64,000 nt of DNA, taken from the NCBI GenBank assembly GCA_963713815.1, contig CAVQNH010000032.1, forward strand, positions 186,001-250,000, read 5' to 3'. Source of the stretch: RYN-230 sp963713815 (GTDB lineage Bacteria > Actinomycetota > Actinomycetes > Streptosporangiales > Streptosporangiaceae). How positions within the stretch are numbered: position 1 is the stretch's first letter; each line of letters starts with the position of its first letter. Position numbers and translations under genes: made by a program. Below, in pieces: positions 1 to 7,326 of this stretch. The notes beneath the pieces are model-generated. The model saw only the letters and a list, made by a program, of their open reading frames with translations, was not told the origin of the DNA and did no database searches.

Positions 1-353
1 ACCTTGCCGATCACGACGACATCGTCCTTCTCGGCCAGCGGAGCCATCCGGGCCCATGTACCTGGCTCGCCCAGGTACCGCACCTGGGAAATGATCAGTT
101 CAGGGAGTCTCTTACTTTCCAGTACCGGCCGCGTGGCCAGCCAGGTGATCACGCCCGGCGGCAGCACGTACAGCCAGAACAGGGTGTGGTTGAAGGGGAG
201 CCCGAGGATGGTCAGCAGGATCACGTACGGCACCGTGATCGCCGCGAACACCGCGATCTGGCCGACCGGAACCGGCATCGGCAGCCGGAAGTCGTACAGC
301 TTGTAGAGCCGTTTCTCGATTCGCCAGATGCTGGTATAGGTGGGCAAGTCCAC
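1..353 (-). CDS. TcpE-like conjugal transfer membrane protein (3' end off window)
   Basis: The first 117 codons of a minus-strand gene are visible; the rest lies beyond the left edge. The GTG start at 353 sits 8 nt after a GGAAGGAG ribosome-binding site. The product opens with VDLPTYTSIWRIEKRLYKLY and has two membrane segments (about residues 25-48 and 52-70), then a soluble part containing RYLGEPGTWARM. This layout is that of the TcpE family, small inner-membrane proteins of Gram-positive conjugation machines (pCW3, Tn916 ORF17, actinomycete ICEs). It follows a TcpD-like and a TcpC-like gene on the same strand, the usual order, so a VirB4-type ATPase is expected next, outside the window. The family call rests on topology, motif and context; I did not search it. 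Confidence 0.72.
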   Translation of the reverse strand, partial: MDLPTYTSIWRIEKRLYKLYDFRLPMPVPVGQIAVFAAITVPYVILLTILGLPFNHTLFWLYVLPPGVITWLATRPVLESKRLPELIISQVRYLGEPGTWARMAPLAEKDDVVVIGK

Positions 354-383
354 CGGGTGCTCTCCTTCCGGCCTGGGCGGAGA

Positions 384-647
384 TCAGTGGACGCCGAGCG
401 CGTTCGCGATGCCCTGAGCGAGCGTCTGGACGATGCTCGGGGTGTAGAAGATCACCGCGATGGCCACGGCGAGCACGAGGAACTGCACAAACCGGATGAT
501 TTCCCGAGTGAACAAGAAGAACAGGGCCACGATCCCGACGATCCCAAGGAACAGGGGTCCGAACAGCCCCTGCAAGTAGCTCACGAGCCCCGAGGTGTTG
601 ATCGACGACGCTGACGGGGCCGCGATGATGAGCGATTGGAACGACAT
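384..647 (-). CDS. Small two-TM membrane protein, TcpD-like
   Basis: This is an 87-residue protein with a short polar N-terminus and two hydrophobic segments (about residues 24-46 and 53-70), separated by the charged turn FTREIIRF. Size, topology and position between tcpC-like and tcpE-like genes fit the small TcpD-type (VirB2/VirB3-size) component of a Gram-positive type IV secretion channel. It starts about 65 bp after the TcpC stop and ends 30 bp before the TcpE start, so the three are probably one transcript. Nothing in the sequence alone proves the family, and it could be another small conjugation membrane subunit. Confidence 0.6.
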   Translation of the reverse strand: MSFQSLIIAAPSASSINTSGLVSYLQGLFGPLFLGIVGIVALFFLFTREIIRFVQFLVLAVAIAVIFYTPSIVQTLAQGIANALGVH

Positions 648-713
648 CGGTCTACTCCGGATTATGGGGGATCACGCCTGGCCGGTCGGAGGCGTGCGGC
701 CATCGAAGTCCGG

Positions 714-1724
714 TCACGGCGACCCCGGTGACTCGGTTGCTGCGCTGATGTCCCTGACGTACCAGGTTCCGTTCTGCTTAACGACGGTGAGCGCATAGCT
801 CATCTGGAGCTGGGCTGGCGCCCCGCCCTTGATGACCTGACCGGACGAGCTCCTGGGCGGCACGCTCCAGACGACGGTCGCCATGATATTGCGGGTCGCG
901 CCGCCCGGGGGGACGGTGATCGTAGTGATGGAGTGAAAAGTCACCGCGCCGTCCAGTCCGGTCAGCGACGTACCAGGAGCCAGGAACCGGCCCAGGGTCA
1001 CCTGATTCCCACTGGCGTAGGCCTGGAAGAACGCCGGGAGCTGGTTGGTCAGCACGGCCTGGGTGGCCGAATCAGAATCCGCGGGCGCGGCTGAGGGCAG
1101 CGCGGCCCGGGCTGGTGCCGGGAGCCAGGCGGGCGCGCTGGACACGACCAGCCCGGCGGACGAGGCGTAGACGGGCACCCCGAGCTGCATCAACTGGCCA
1201 TTGACCCTGGCCAGCAGCGTCACCACGGCGTGGTGGGCATCCTGCACAGTGGTGGCGGAGACCTCTTCGGACTGCAGTTGCGACGTCCCCTGGCCATTCC
1301 AGCCCAGCTGCGGGTCGGATCCGCTGGGCAGGAAGGCGCCCAGCTCAGCGGCCCGCTGTCCGGCCTTGCCCGGACTGTAGCTCAGGTACACCTGGCCGAA
1401 CTGCAGGGCGTAGGCGTCCGCGAGCGTGACGGGGAACCCGTCGTCCGCCGGCGCGGCCGTGGACGTGGCCGGGGCTGCCTGCCCTGAGCCGGACTCGTCC
1501 GAGAAGATGGCGACGACGCCGCGGTAACCGATAAGCAGCAGCACGGCCCAGGCGACACCCCGGAACAGCCAGACGAGCCAGCGGCCGCCCGCGCCGCCCC
1601 AGGTCCGCCTCGGTCGTTGTGAGCGCCCGATCTGGTCGCGCCCCGAAAACTCGGTCCCCGATTCGTAGTCCAGCCCAGGCTCGCCCAAATGCGGACTGCG
1701 CTCAACGGTTGACCGGCGAACCAT
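714..1724 (-). CDS. TcpC-like conjugal transfer protein
   Basis: This 336-residue protein has a basic cytoplasmic N-terminus, one membrane anchor (about residues 48-70, WLVWLFRGVAWAVLLLIGY) and a long extracytoplasmic part with two repeated alpha/beta halves (about residues 100-200 and 215-330). That is the TcpC/VirB8-like architecture, in which two NTF2-like domains build the periplasm-facing scaffold of Gram-positive conjugation channels. The second half contains the typical VTFHSITTITVPP and SYALTVVKQNGTWYVRDI strands. The ATG at 1724 follows GGAGGTG by 3 nt. It is first of the visible tcpC-tcpD-tcpE set and marks the window's left end as an integrative conjugative element or its remnant. 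Confidence 0.78.
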   Translation of the reverse strand: MVRRSTVERSPHLGEPGLDYESGTEFSGRDQIGRSQRPRRTWGGAGGRWLVWLFRGVAWAVLLLIGYRGVVAIFSDESGSGQAAPATSTAAPADDGFPVTLADAYALQFGQVYLSYSPGKAGQRAAELGAFLPSGSDPQLGWNGQGTSQLQSEEVSATTVQDAHHAVVTLLARVNGQLMQLGVPVYASSAGLVVSSAPAWLPAPARAALPSAAPADSDSATQAVLTNQLPAFFQAYASGNQVTLGRFLAPGTSLTGLDGAVTFHSITTITVPPGGATRNIMATVVWSVPPRSSSGQVIKGGAPAQLQMSYALTVVKQNGTWYVRDISAATESPGSP

Positions 1725-2229
1725 CGCACCTCCGCCCGTTCCTGCGCACGCGCAGCAATGAGTTGCGGTGCCTTCCTATGCCGTCTATCGCCCTATTCTG
1801 CGCCATAACCCGCTGGCCCGGGAGCCCCTTTCGCGAGGCCCGGGCCTGGGCGTACCAGCAATCACACCGCCCATTGACCAGTGTCAGAGCAGCGCGATTG
1901 CCTCGATAGGGGCTCTGACCTGCGACGACGTCGAAACGCAGCTTTGCCGGGGAGTCTCGGTTGTCCGATGTCAGCTTGCCCTGCGGCGCAGGACAAAATA
2001 CTTGCACCCGATGCCTTACGATCCAGCTTAGCTGGGCCTGAGAGACTGGGCCAGCACCGCGACACCCGTGTCGCACAGCGATCCGCACGAGTTCACGCCC
2101 CGGCCTGCGCCGCAGTGGCCGGCCCGATTGCCGGCCGCCGACAGACTTCGTCCTCATACTAAAGAACTACCCTGCCGACCCTTAGCATGCGCAAATCACC
2201 GGCTAATCGAGTCCCAGAAGCCACGAATC
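1725..2229. other. Gene-free stretch in accessory region
   Basis: About 500 bp lie between the TcpC start and the methyltransferase stop. Open frames here are short, lack ribosome-binding sites and show no recognisable protein. Base composition is a little less GC-rich than the core genes. It probably holds the promoter of the tcp operon and the 3' flank of the methyltransferase gene. I see no repeat or RNA gene in it. Confidence 0.5.
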
Positions 2230-3051
2230 TCACTGCCCACCCACAAGCCCGCTGCCGTACACCGGATTAGCGGCCTGCCGGCTTCGGGAATCGCGTGCCG
2301 GGAGCCCGTTCCCGGATGGCGACTCAGCCGGACGGCGTGCGATGAAGACCAGTTCACGACCGGGCCGGTCAGGCGCGTCCCGCAGGTCATCCAGGTCGAA
2401 GCCGGCCGACCTCAGGGAATCGGCGACCTCCTCGCGCCGGCGGAAACGCAGGGTCGAGTCCGAGGTCAGGGTCGTCCCATCCGCCTCAAACACAAAGGTC
2501 GAGCGAAAAGACACCAGGTCAGCGTGGACGGCGAACACCTCGGCCCACGACTCGACCATGCCCACCCCGGGAACTTCGGCGCGTGACAGCGAGCCGGCGC
2601 GATTCCATTCCAGCCACGCCTTCGCAGCCGGATCGCGGGTCTCGAAGACCAGGCGGCCGCCGGGCCGGAGCGATGCATACGCGCTCCGCAGAGCCGCGCC
2701 CCACTCCCTGTCGGTCACGAAGACCTGAGCGACGTTGCCGGTCATCGTCGCGAGATCCACCTGGAGCGGAGGCAGGTCCGCCGCCTCAGCCTGGATCCAT
2801 CGCACCCGCCCGGCACCGGGCTTGGCCCGGGCCACATCGAGCGACGCGGCTGCCGGATCCACCCCGATGACCCGGACGCCACGGCCCGCGAGCAAGCAGG
2901 CGAACGTTCCCGTCCCGCACCCGATGTCCAGGACGGTGCGGGCACCGAACTCGACGGTGACCGCGGCATAGACGTCGAGGTCGCTCCGGTCCGGATCCAG
3001 GGGGTCATAGACCGCGGCCAGCCGTGGCTCCTCGAACAGCGCATCAGCCAT
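2230..3051 (-). CDS. Class I SAM-dependent methyltransferase
   Basis: Using the ATG at 3051 (MADALFEEPRLAAVYDPLDP) gives 273 residues. Motif I of Rossmann methyltransferases is clear (VLDIGCGTGTFACLL), followed by the acidic strand end VIGVDPA, motif post-II WIQAEAADLP, the TMTGNVAQVF segment and motif III LRPGGRLVFETRDP. The fold is that of small-molecule methyltransferases of the UbiE/Methyltransf_25 group; the substrate cannot be read from sequence. The last 25 residues are Pro/Gly-rich and may be an appended tail. It is in the accessory zone just left of a ychF-end repeat and on the same strand as the conjugation genes, so it is probably cargo. Confidence 0.8.
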   Translation of the reverse strand: MADALFEEPRLAAVYDPLDPDRSDLDVYAAVTVEFGARTVLDIGCGTGTFACLLAGRGVRVIGVDPAAASLDVARAKPGAGRVRWIQAEAADLPPLQVDLATMTGNVAQVFVTDREWGAALRSAYASLRPGGRLVFETRDPAAKAWLEWNRAGSLSRAEVPGVGMVESWAEVFAVHADLVSFRSTFVFEADGTTLTSDSTLRFRRREEVADSLRSAGFDLDDLRDAPDRPGRELVFIARRPAESPSGNGLPARDSRSRQAANPVYGSGLVGGQ

Positions 3052-3124
3052 GGCCGCGACGGTAAGCACGACCGGCGTCGGCTCGCGACGGGTTTATCTG
3101 CCCCGCAGCGCAGCGAGCGTAGTC

Positions 3125-3146
3125 AGACGTTGAAGCGGAACTCGAC
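3125..3146 (-). repeat. ychF 3'-end repeat, copy 1 (putative att site)
   Basis: These 22 bases are identical to the last coding bases of ychF (4616-4637) and encode the same final residues VEFRFNV, here closed by TGA instead of TAA. It shares six further flanking bases with copy 2 at 3911. A gene-end fragment repeated in the same orientation next to conjugation genes is the hallmark of site-specific integration at the 3' end of a target gene. Confidence 0.75.
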
Positions 3147-3195
3147 CATGTTCCGTCACCGATATACATGTACGGGGGGCCGGACCCGACGTTCC

Positions 3196-3567
3196 TCAAT
3201 TCTCTTCGACACAGGCGGCTCCACCGCCGCGACATGCCGCGAGCAACCGCTTGTCACGCGTCCACAGCCGTGCTCCGCCGACCAGCATGACGGAGCCGAG
3301 CAGGTGTACATCCACCGCACTCAGTCCACGGCCCCAAAGCTGACGCCTATCCACCAGCGCTATCACTTCCTCATGGGTCAGGACCGGGAACCCCTGGAGG
3401 TTCTCAAGGAGGGCCAGCACACGGTCGCGTTGCTTGACCGACGCGAGCGCCAGTTCCTCGATCACAGCACGATGACATCCGACCTGATTGTCACGGAGGA
3501 GCGCAACGAGCAAAGGCTCGGAGGCATGGAAGTGGTCGATCCAGATCGAGGTGTTGACCAGGATCAC
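3196..3567 (-). CDS. PIN-domain VapC-type toxin with altered catalytic Asp
   Basis: This 123-residue protein has the full PIN-domain RNase length. The N-terminal strand reads ILVNTSIWIDHF where VapC toxins have ILVDTS, so the first metal-binding aspartate is asparagine. The remaining acidic positions are kept (CHRAVIEELAL, LSAVDVHLLGS, LWTRDKRL). The GTG start overlaps the stop of the antitoxin remnant by four bases (GTGA), the usual vapBC coupling. VapC toxins cleave tRNA or rRNA and are held by VapB. With the antitoxin truncated and a catalytic residue changed, this copy is probably inactive. Family assignment is secure from the motifs; loss of activity is inference. Confidence 0.82.
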   Translation of the reverse strand: MILVNTSIWIDHFHASEPLLVALLRDNQVGCHRAVIEELALASVKQRDRVLALLENLQGFPVLTHEEVIALVDRRQLWGRGLSAVDVHLLGSVMLVGGARLWTRDKRLLAACRGGGAACVEEN

Positions 3568-3659
3568 CTGGCGCCGTCCCTCCGACGCGGCGCCGCCGTT
3601 GCGTCGCTGTCCGAGCCGCCCAGGGCCGCCAGGCGCATAGCGCTCTCGACTCGGATCAA
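3564..3659 (-). pseudogene. VapB antitoxin remnant (C-terminus only)
   Basis: The last 31 codons read LIRVESAMRLAALGGSDSDA and end in PRRRDGAR. This is the C-terminal toxin-binding tail typical of VapB antitoxins (xxARRLAxLGGSxPxxxxxPRRR), placed directly before vapC as expected. The DNA-binding N-terminal half is missing; upstream of about 3660 the reading continues as a HicA-like gene in another frame. A deletion or recombination joined the two toxin-antitoxin loci. Confidence 0.65.
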
Positions 3660-3811
3660 CCGCCGCCGCCCTTGTCGTGGGGCAGCGTGATCGGCCGGTG
3701 GCCAGGCTTCGTCATCTTCACGACGTGCTTGCCCCGAGCGGTCTCGATCCAGCCGTTCGCTTCGAGCAGTCGTTTCATTGATCGCTGATTGTGCCGGGCG
3801 CGCTTCGTCAC
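3656..3811 (-). pseudogene. HicA-like mRNA interferase, truncated
   Basis: From the GTG at 3811 (ribosome-binding site GCAGGAG) the frame gives 51 residues including MKRLLEANGWIETARGKHVV and PGHRPITLPHDKG. This matches HicA toxins (double-stranded-RNA-binding-like fold, usually 60-80 residues, active-site His in G-S/K-H). Here the histidine-bearing strand is RGKHVV. The protein runs into GGGG-stop where HicA normally continues with a C-terminal helix, so about 15-20 residues are lost at the junction with the VapB remnant. No HicB partner is seen. Confidence 0.6.
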
Positions 3812-3910
3812 CTGACTCCTGCCTCCGAGTGTACGTAGCCGCAGCGGACACCCCAAGGACGTGCTAAGCCTCTGGGCGATACGTACCGTAGGAGACGGGT
3901 CCGACAGTCA

Positions 3911-3932
3911 GACGTTGAAGCGGAACTCGACC
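3911..3932 (-). repeat. ychF 3'-end repeat, copy 2 (putative att site)
   Basis: This is a second exact copy of the 22 bp at the ychF end, same orientation, again followed by TGA. Together with copies at 3125 and 4616 it cuts the accessory DNA into separate segments: acetyltransferase (3.93-4.61 kb) and toxin-antitoxin island (3.15-3.91 kb). Similarity to copy 1 continues weakly for about 25 bp beyond the core, as expected for att arms of related elements. Confidence 0.75.
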
Positions 3933-4038
3933 ACGTCGCGCTGCCGATGAACATCACCACAACGATGGTCAGCGCGCACCCAGCGGGGTAGGCGTGGCTC
4001 ATGTTCGATGGCTTCCAACTTGACCGCGTTCCCTATGC

Positions 4039-4584
4039 TCACAGCGGCGCGAGGATCATCAGGATCTCGTCTCGGGTGTCGTCGGGGGCGAACCGGAGCT
4101 TGCCGGGCCAGCGGCCTGTTACCTGCCAGCCGAGCCGGCCGTAAAAGCCTTCGAGGCCCATTCCGCCGCGCACCGCCAGGTGGAGCTGCTCCAGGCCCAT
4201 CTCGTCACGGGCAACTTCCCTGAGCCGGCTCATCAGGGCCGATCCGATGCCCGCGTTCCGGCGCACGAGCTGCGTCTGCAAGTGGCTGACCACACCCCAG
4301 TGCGCGATGAGAGGGCTGGGGTCGCGGCTGAGGGCCACCCAGCCCGCGAGGGCGCCGCCGACACGGGCAAGCAGTATCCGGCTCTGGCTTGGGTTGAGGC
4401 GGCCCGCAAGGGCATCGACTGCCGGCCGGACGTGACTTCCGTCGACTGGGGGAAACGGGAATCCCGCCGCGCCGCCGGCGTTCGTGACCGCTACCCAGCA
4501 TGCGGTCAGCTCCTGCCTCACCGCTGGATAGGCCTCACCTGGGCGGGTGAGCTGGGTTATGTCGAGGTCCTCGCGGTTCGTCAT
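4039..4584 (-). CDS. GNAT-family N-acetyltransferase
   Basis: The product is 181 residues from the ATG at 4584 (MTNREDLDITQL); a longer start at 4608 adds eight residues. The acetyl-CoA-binding motif A is visible as LQTQLVRRNAGIGSALMSRL, with QxxxxxGIG in place of the classical R/QxxGxG. It is followed by motif B (LEGFYGRLGWQVTGRWPGKL). GNAT enzymes acetylate amines on antibiotics, peptides or metabolites; no substrate can be inferred. It lies between two ychF-end repeats, 30 bp from the ychF stop, so it is probably integrated cargo rather than part of the ychF transcript. Confidence 0.82.
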   Translation of the reverse strand: MTNREDLDITQLTRPGEAYPAVRQELTACWVAVTNAGGAAGFPFPPVDGSHVRPAVDALAGRLNPSQSRILLARVGGALAGWVALSRDPSPLIAHWGVVSHLQTQLVRRNAGIGSALMSRLREVARDEMGLEQLHLAVRGGMGLEGFYGRLGWQVTGRWPGKLRFAPDDTRDEILMILAPL

Positions 4585-4613
4585 GACCCGACCATGGTGA
4601 GCCTTCACGATGG

Positions 4614-5705
4614 TTAGACGTTGAAGCGGAACTCGACGACGTCGCCGTCGCGCATCACGTAGTCCTTGCCCTCCATGCGCACTTTCCCCGCGGCGCGGGC
4701 CGCGGCGAGCGATCCGGCCGCCACGAGGTCGTCGAACGCCACCACTTCCGCCTTGATGAAGCCGCGCTGGAAGTCGGTGTGGATGACACCCGCCGCCTCC
4801 GGGGCCGTCGCGCCGGCCGGGATCTCCCAGGCCCGGACCTCCTTGGGGCCCGCGGTGAGGAACGTCATCAGGCCCAGGGCGGCGAACCCCGCGTGCGCGA
4901 GCCGGTTCAGGCCCGGCTCCCCCATGCCGAGCTCGGCCGCCATTTCCGCCACCTCATCCTCGGGCAGTTCGGCCAGTTCCGCCTCGGTCTTCACGTCCAG
5001 GAAGACCACCTCGGCCGGCGCCACCTGCGCGGCCAGCTTGGCCTGCAGGTCCTCGTCCGCCAGTTCGGCCTCATCCATGTTGAACACGTAAACGAAGGGC
5101 TTAGCGGTGAGCAGGTGGAGATCGCGCAGGTCAGCCACGTCAATGCCGGCCGCGGCCGCCCCGGCGAACAGCGTCGTGCCGCCGTCCAGCATCTGCTGCG
5201 CGGCAGCGGCAGCATCGGCTATCCGCTGGCGCTCCGGATTCTTGGCGAACTTCGCTTCCTTAACGAGGCGGGGTACTGCCTTCTCCAGGGTCTGCAGATC
5301 GGCCAGGATCAGTTCGGTGGCCACGGTGTCCACGTCGCGCGCGGGCGACACGTCGCCATCGACGTGGCTCACATCCGGATCCGAGAACACCCTGACGACC
5401 TGGCAGATGGCGTCGGTCTCCCGGATATGCGCCAGGAACTGGTTGCCCAGCCCCTGGCCCTGCGACGCCCCGCGCACCAGCCCGGCAATATCCACGAACC
5501 GTACGGTGGCGGGCACGATCGGGGCCGAGTCGTAGAGCCCGGAGAGGACCGCGAGCCGCGGATCGGGGATGCCGACGATGCCCACGTTCGGCTCGATGGT
5601 CGCGAACGGGTAGTTAGAGGCCAGCGCGTTGGCTCTAGTCAACGCGTTGAACAGGGTGGACTTGCCGACGTTGGGCAGCCCGACGATGCCGATCGAGAGA
5701 CTCAC
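4614..5705 (-). CDS. ychF: Redox-regulated ATPase YchF (Obg-like)
   Basis: Choosing the GTG at 5705 gives 363 residues, the standard YchF length; longer in-frame starts add non-homologous sequence. The P-loop is GLPNVGKSTLF, switch II is DIAGLVRGASQGQGLGNQFL, and the nucleotide-specificity motif is NMDE (NxxE rather than NKxD), which is why this family prefers ATP. The TGS domain closes the protein and ends VVEFRFNV. YchF/OLA1 binds the ribosome and affects stress and translation control. A TAGACT hexamer lies 7 nt before the GTG and no good Shine-Dalgarno is present, so the mRNA may be leaderless. The 3' end is the repeated putative integration site. Confidence 0.97.
   Translation of the reverse strand: MSLSIGIVGLPNVGKSTLFNALTRANALASNYPFATIEPNVGIVGIPDPRLAVLSGLYDSAPIVPATVRFVDIAGLVRGASQGQGLGNQFLAHIRETDAICQVVRVFSDPDVSHVDGDVSPARDVDTVATELILADLQTLEKAVPRLVKEAKFAKNPERQRIADAAAAAQQMLDGGTTLFAGAAAAGIDVADLRDLHLLTAKPFVYVFNMDEAELADEDLQAKLAAQVAPAEVVFLDVKTEAELAELPEDEVAEMAAELGMGEPGLNRLAHAGFAALGLMTFLTAGPKEVRAWEIPAGATAPEAAGVIHTDFQRGFIKAEVVAFDDLVAAGSLAAARAAGKVRMEGKDYVMRDGDVVEFRFNV
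4616..4637 (-). repeat. ychF 3' end, original copy of the 22-bp repeat (putative attB)
   Basis: The final 22 coding bases of ychF are the sequence repeated exactly at 3125-3146 and 3911-3932. Integration into this sequence would preserve the gene because the element supplies the same final codons and a stop. Confidence 0.75.
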
Positions 5706-5808
5706 CTGCGCGAGTCTAGAGCGGTCTGCAGGGTGAACCCGCCGGGCCTGACTCTGACCGGTCCCGCCAAGCGTGTCGGATCGGAAACTGTCAGTGCCCG
5801 CTGCCACC

Positions 5809-7326
5809 ATGGCGGCCATGGACGTCTTCTGGATGTTCGCCCTGCTCGCGCTCGGTGCCGTGGTCGGTGCGGCCCTGGGTTACCTGTACGCCCGTGGCCG
5901 GCTGGCCGGCCTGACCGCCGACCTCACCGGGCAGGCCCGCGCGGCCGAGGAGCGGGCGCGCGCCGCCCAGGACCGGGCCGCCATCCTCGAGCGTGCCGCC
6001 CAGGAACGGGCGGCACTGATCGACGGCCAGCTGGCCGAGCGCTTCCAGGCCATGTCAGCCCAGGCCCTCGACCGCAGCGCCACGATGTTCCTGGAGCTGG
6101 CCGAGGGCAGGCTCAGCGCGGCCAACGCCAAGGCCGCGGGTGAACTGGAGACGCGCCGGGCTGCCGTCGAGCACCTGGTGCAGCCGCTACGGGACACGCT
6201 GGCCAAGGTGGAAACCCAGCTGCGGGAGACCGAGGAAGCACGGCACCTGTCGCACGCGGCCCTGACCGAGCAGATGAAGATCACCCGCCAGAGTTCCGAT
6301 GACCTGCGCACCCAGACCCAATCCCTGGTCACCGCCCTGCGGCGGCCGGAAGCCCGCGGCCGGTGGGGCGAGATGCAGCTGCGCCGGGTGGTGGAACTGT
6401 CCGGGATGGCCCCCCGGTGTGACTTCGACGAGCAGGTCAGCGTGCAGTCCGCCGAGGGCACGGTCCGCCCCGACATGGTGGTGCGGCTGGCTGGCGGCAA
6501 GAACATCGTGGTCGACTCCAAGGTCTCCCTCGCCGCCTACCTGGAAGCGGCGGAGACCTCGGACGAAGCGGTCCGCGCCGCGCGGCTGGACGCCCATGCG
6601 CGGCACCTGCGCGCGCATGTGGACCAGCTCGCGGCGAAGTCGTACTGGACCACCCTCAGCCCCGCGCCCGAGTTCGTGGTGCTCTTCATTCCCGGTGAAG
6701 CCTTCCTGGCCCCGGCGCTGGAACATGATCCGGCGCTGCTGGAGCATGCGATGGCCCGCAAGGTGCATATCGCCACGCCCACCACGCTGGTCACGATGCT
6801 CCGGACCGCCCAGTACGCGTGGCAGCAGGACGCGCTGGCCGAGAATGCCCGGGCCGCCTTCGACCTGGGCCGTGAGCTCTACGAACGGATCTCCGGCCTG
6901 GGGCGGCACGTGGACCGCCTCGGCCGCGCGCTCACCTCCGCGGTCACCACCTATAACCAGGCCGTTGGCTCGCTGGAAACCCGGGTCCTGGTCAGCGCGC
7001 GCAAGCTGAACCAGCTTGGCGTGGTCAACGGGGACCTGGCGACCCCCGGCCTCATCGAGGAGGCCGTCAGGACGCTGTCCGCCCCCGAACTGGCCGCCCC
7101 CGAACTGGCCGCCCCCGAACTGGCCGCCCCCGAACTGGCCGCCGCGGAAAAGTCCGCACCGGAACGGGCCGCCGCGGAGAAGTCCGTCCCCGGGCCCGCC
7201 GTCCCGCAGCAACCTGATCCCCCTGACCCCGGGCGGGCTGCCCCGGAACGCATGGAGCTTCCCGGATCTGACCAGGAACCAGGAGCCCTGGTGGCGATAC
7301 CGGGCCGCAATGGCGCAGCCGGATAA
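5809..7326 (+). CDS. rmuC: DNA recombination protein RmuC
   Basis: From the ATG at 5809 (another at 5818) there are 505 residues. An N-terminal membrane anchor (FWMFALLALGAVVGAALGYLY) is followed by a long Ala/Glu/Arg coiled coil (about residues 25-190). Next comes the conserved RmuC nuclease-like core with GRWGEMQLRRVVELSGM, DMVVRLAGGKNIVVDSK, FIPGEAFLAPAL and QLGVVN. RmuC restrains inversions and processes DNA ends. The C-terminus carries four exact 15-bp repeats (7081-7140, APELA x4) in a Pro/Ala tail. It is divergent from ychF; its stop overlaps the following channel gene by 17 bp. Confidence 0.93.
   Translation: MAAMDVFWMFALLALGAVVGAALGYLYARGRLAGLTADLTGQARAAEERARAAQDRAAILERAAQERAALIDGQLAERFQAMSAQALDRSATMFLELAEGRLSAANAKAAGELETRRAAVEHLVQPLRDTLAKVETQLRETEEARHLSHAALTEQMKITRQSSDDLRTQTQSLVTALRRPEARGRWGEMQLRRVVELSGMAPRCDFDEQVSVQSAEGTVRPDMVVRLAGGKNIVVDSKVSLAAYLEAAETSDEAVRAARLDAHARHLRAHVDQLAAKSYWTTLSPAPEFVVLFIPGEAFLAPALEHDPALLEHAMARKVHIATPTTLVTMLRTAQYAWQQDALAENARAAFDLGRELYERISGLGRHVDRLGRALTSAVTTYNQAVGSLETRVLVSARKLNQLGVVNGDLATPGLIEEAVRTLSAPELAAPELAAPELAAPELAAAEKSAPERAAAEKSVPGPAVPQQPDPPDPGRAAPERMELPGSDQEPGALVAIPGRNGAAG

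Noticed and set aside
1725..2229. Several overlapping frames of 65-170 codons in the accessory gap
   Set aside because: None has a ribosome-binding site, recognisable motif or consistent codon bias.
4779..6143. Long plus-strand frame antisense to ychF and running into rmuC
   Set aside because: No family resemblance; YchF and RmuC motifs lie in the other frames.
7081..7140. CRISPR-like regular repeats
   Set aside because: The short arrays here and elsewhere have no spacers, are direct tandem copies of 15-18 bp, mostly within coding frames, and no cas genes are present.
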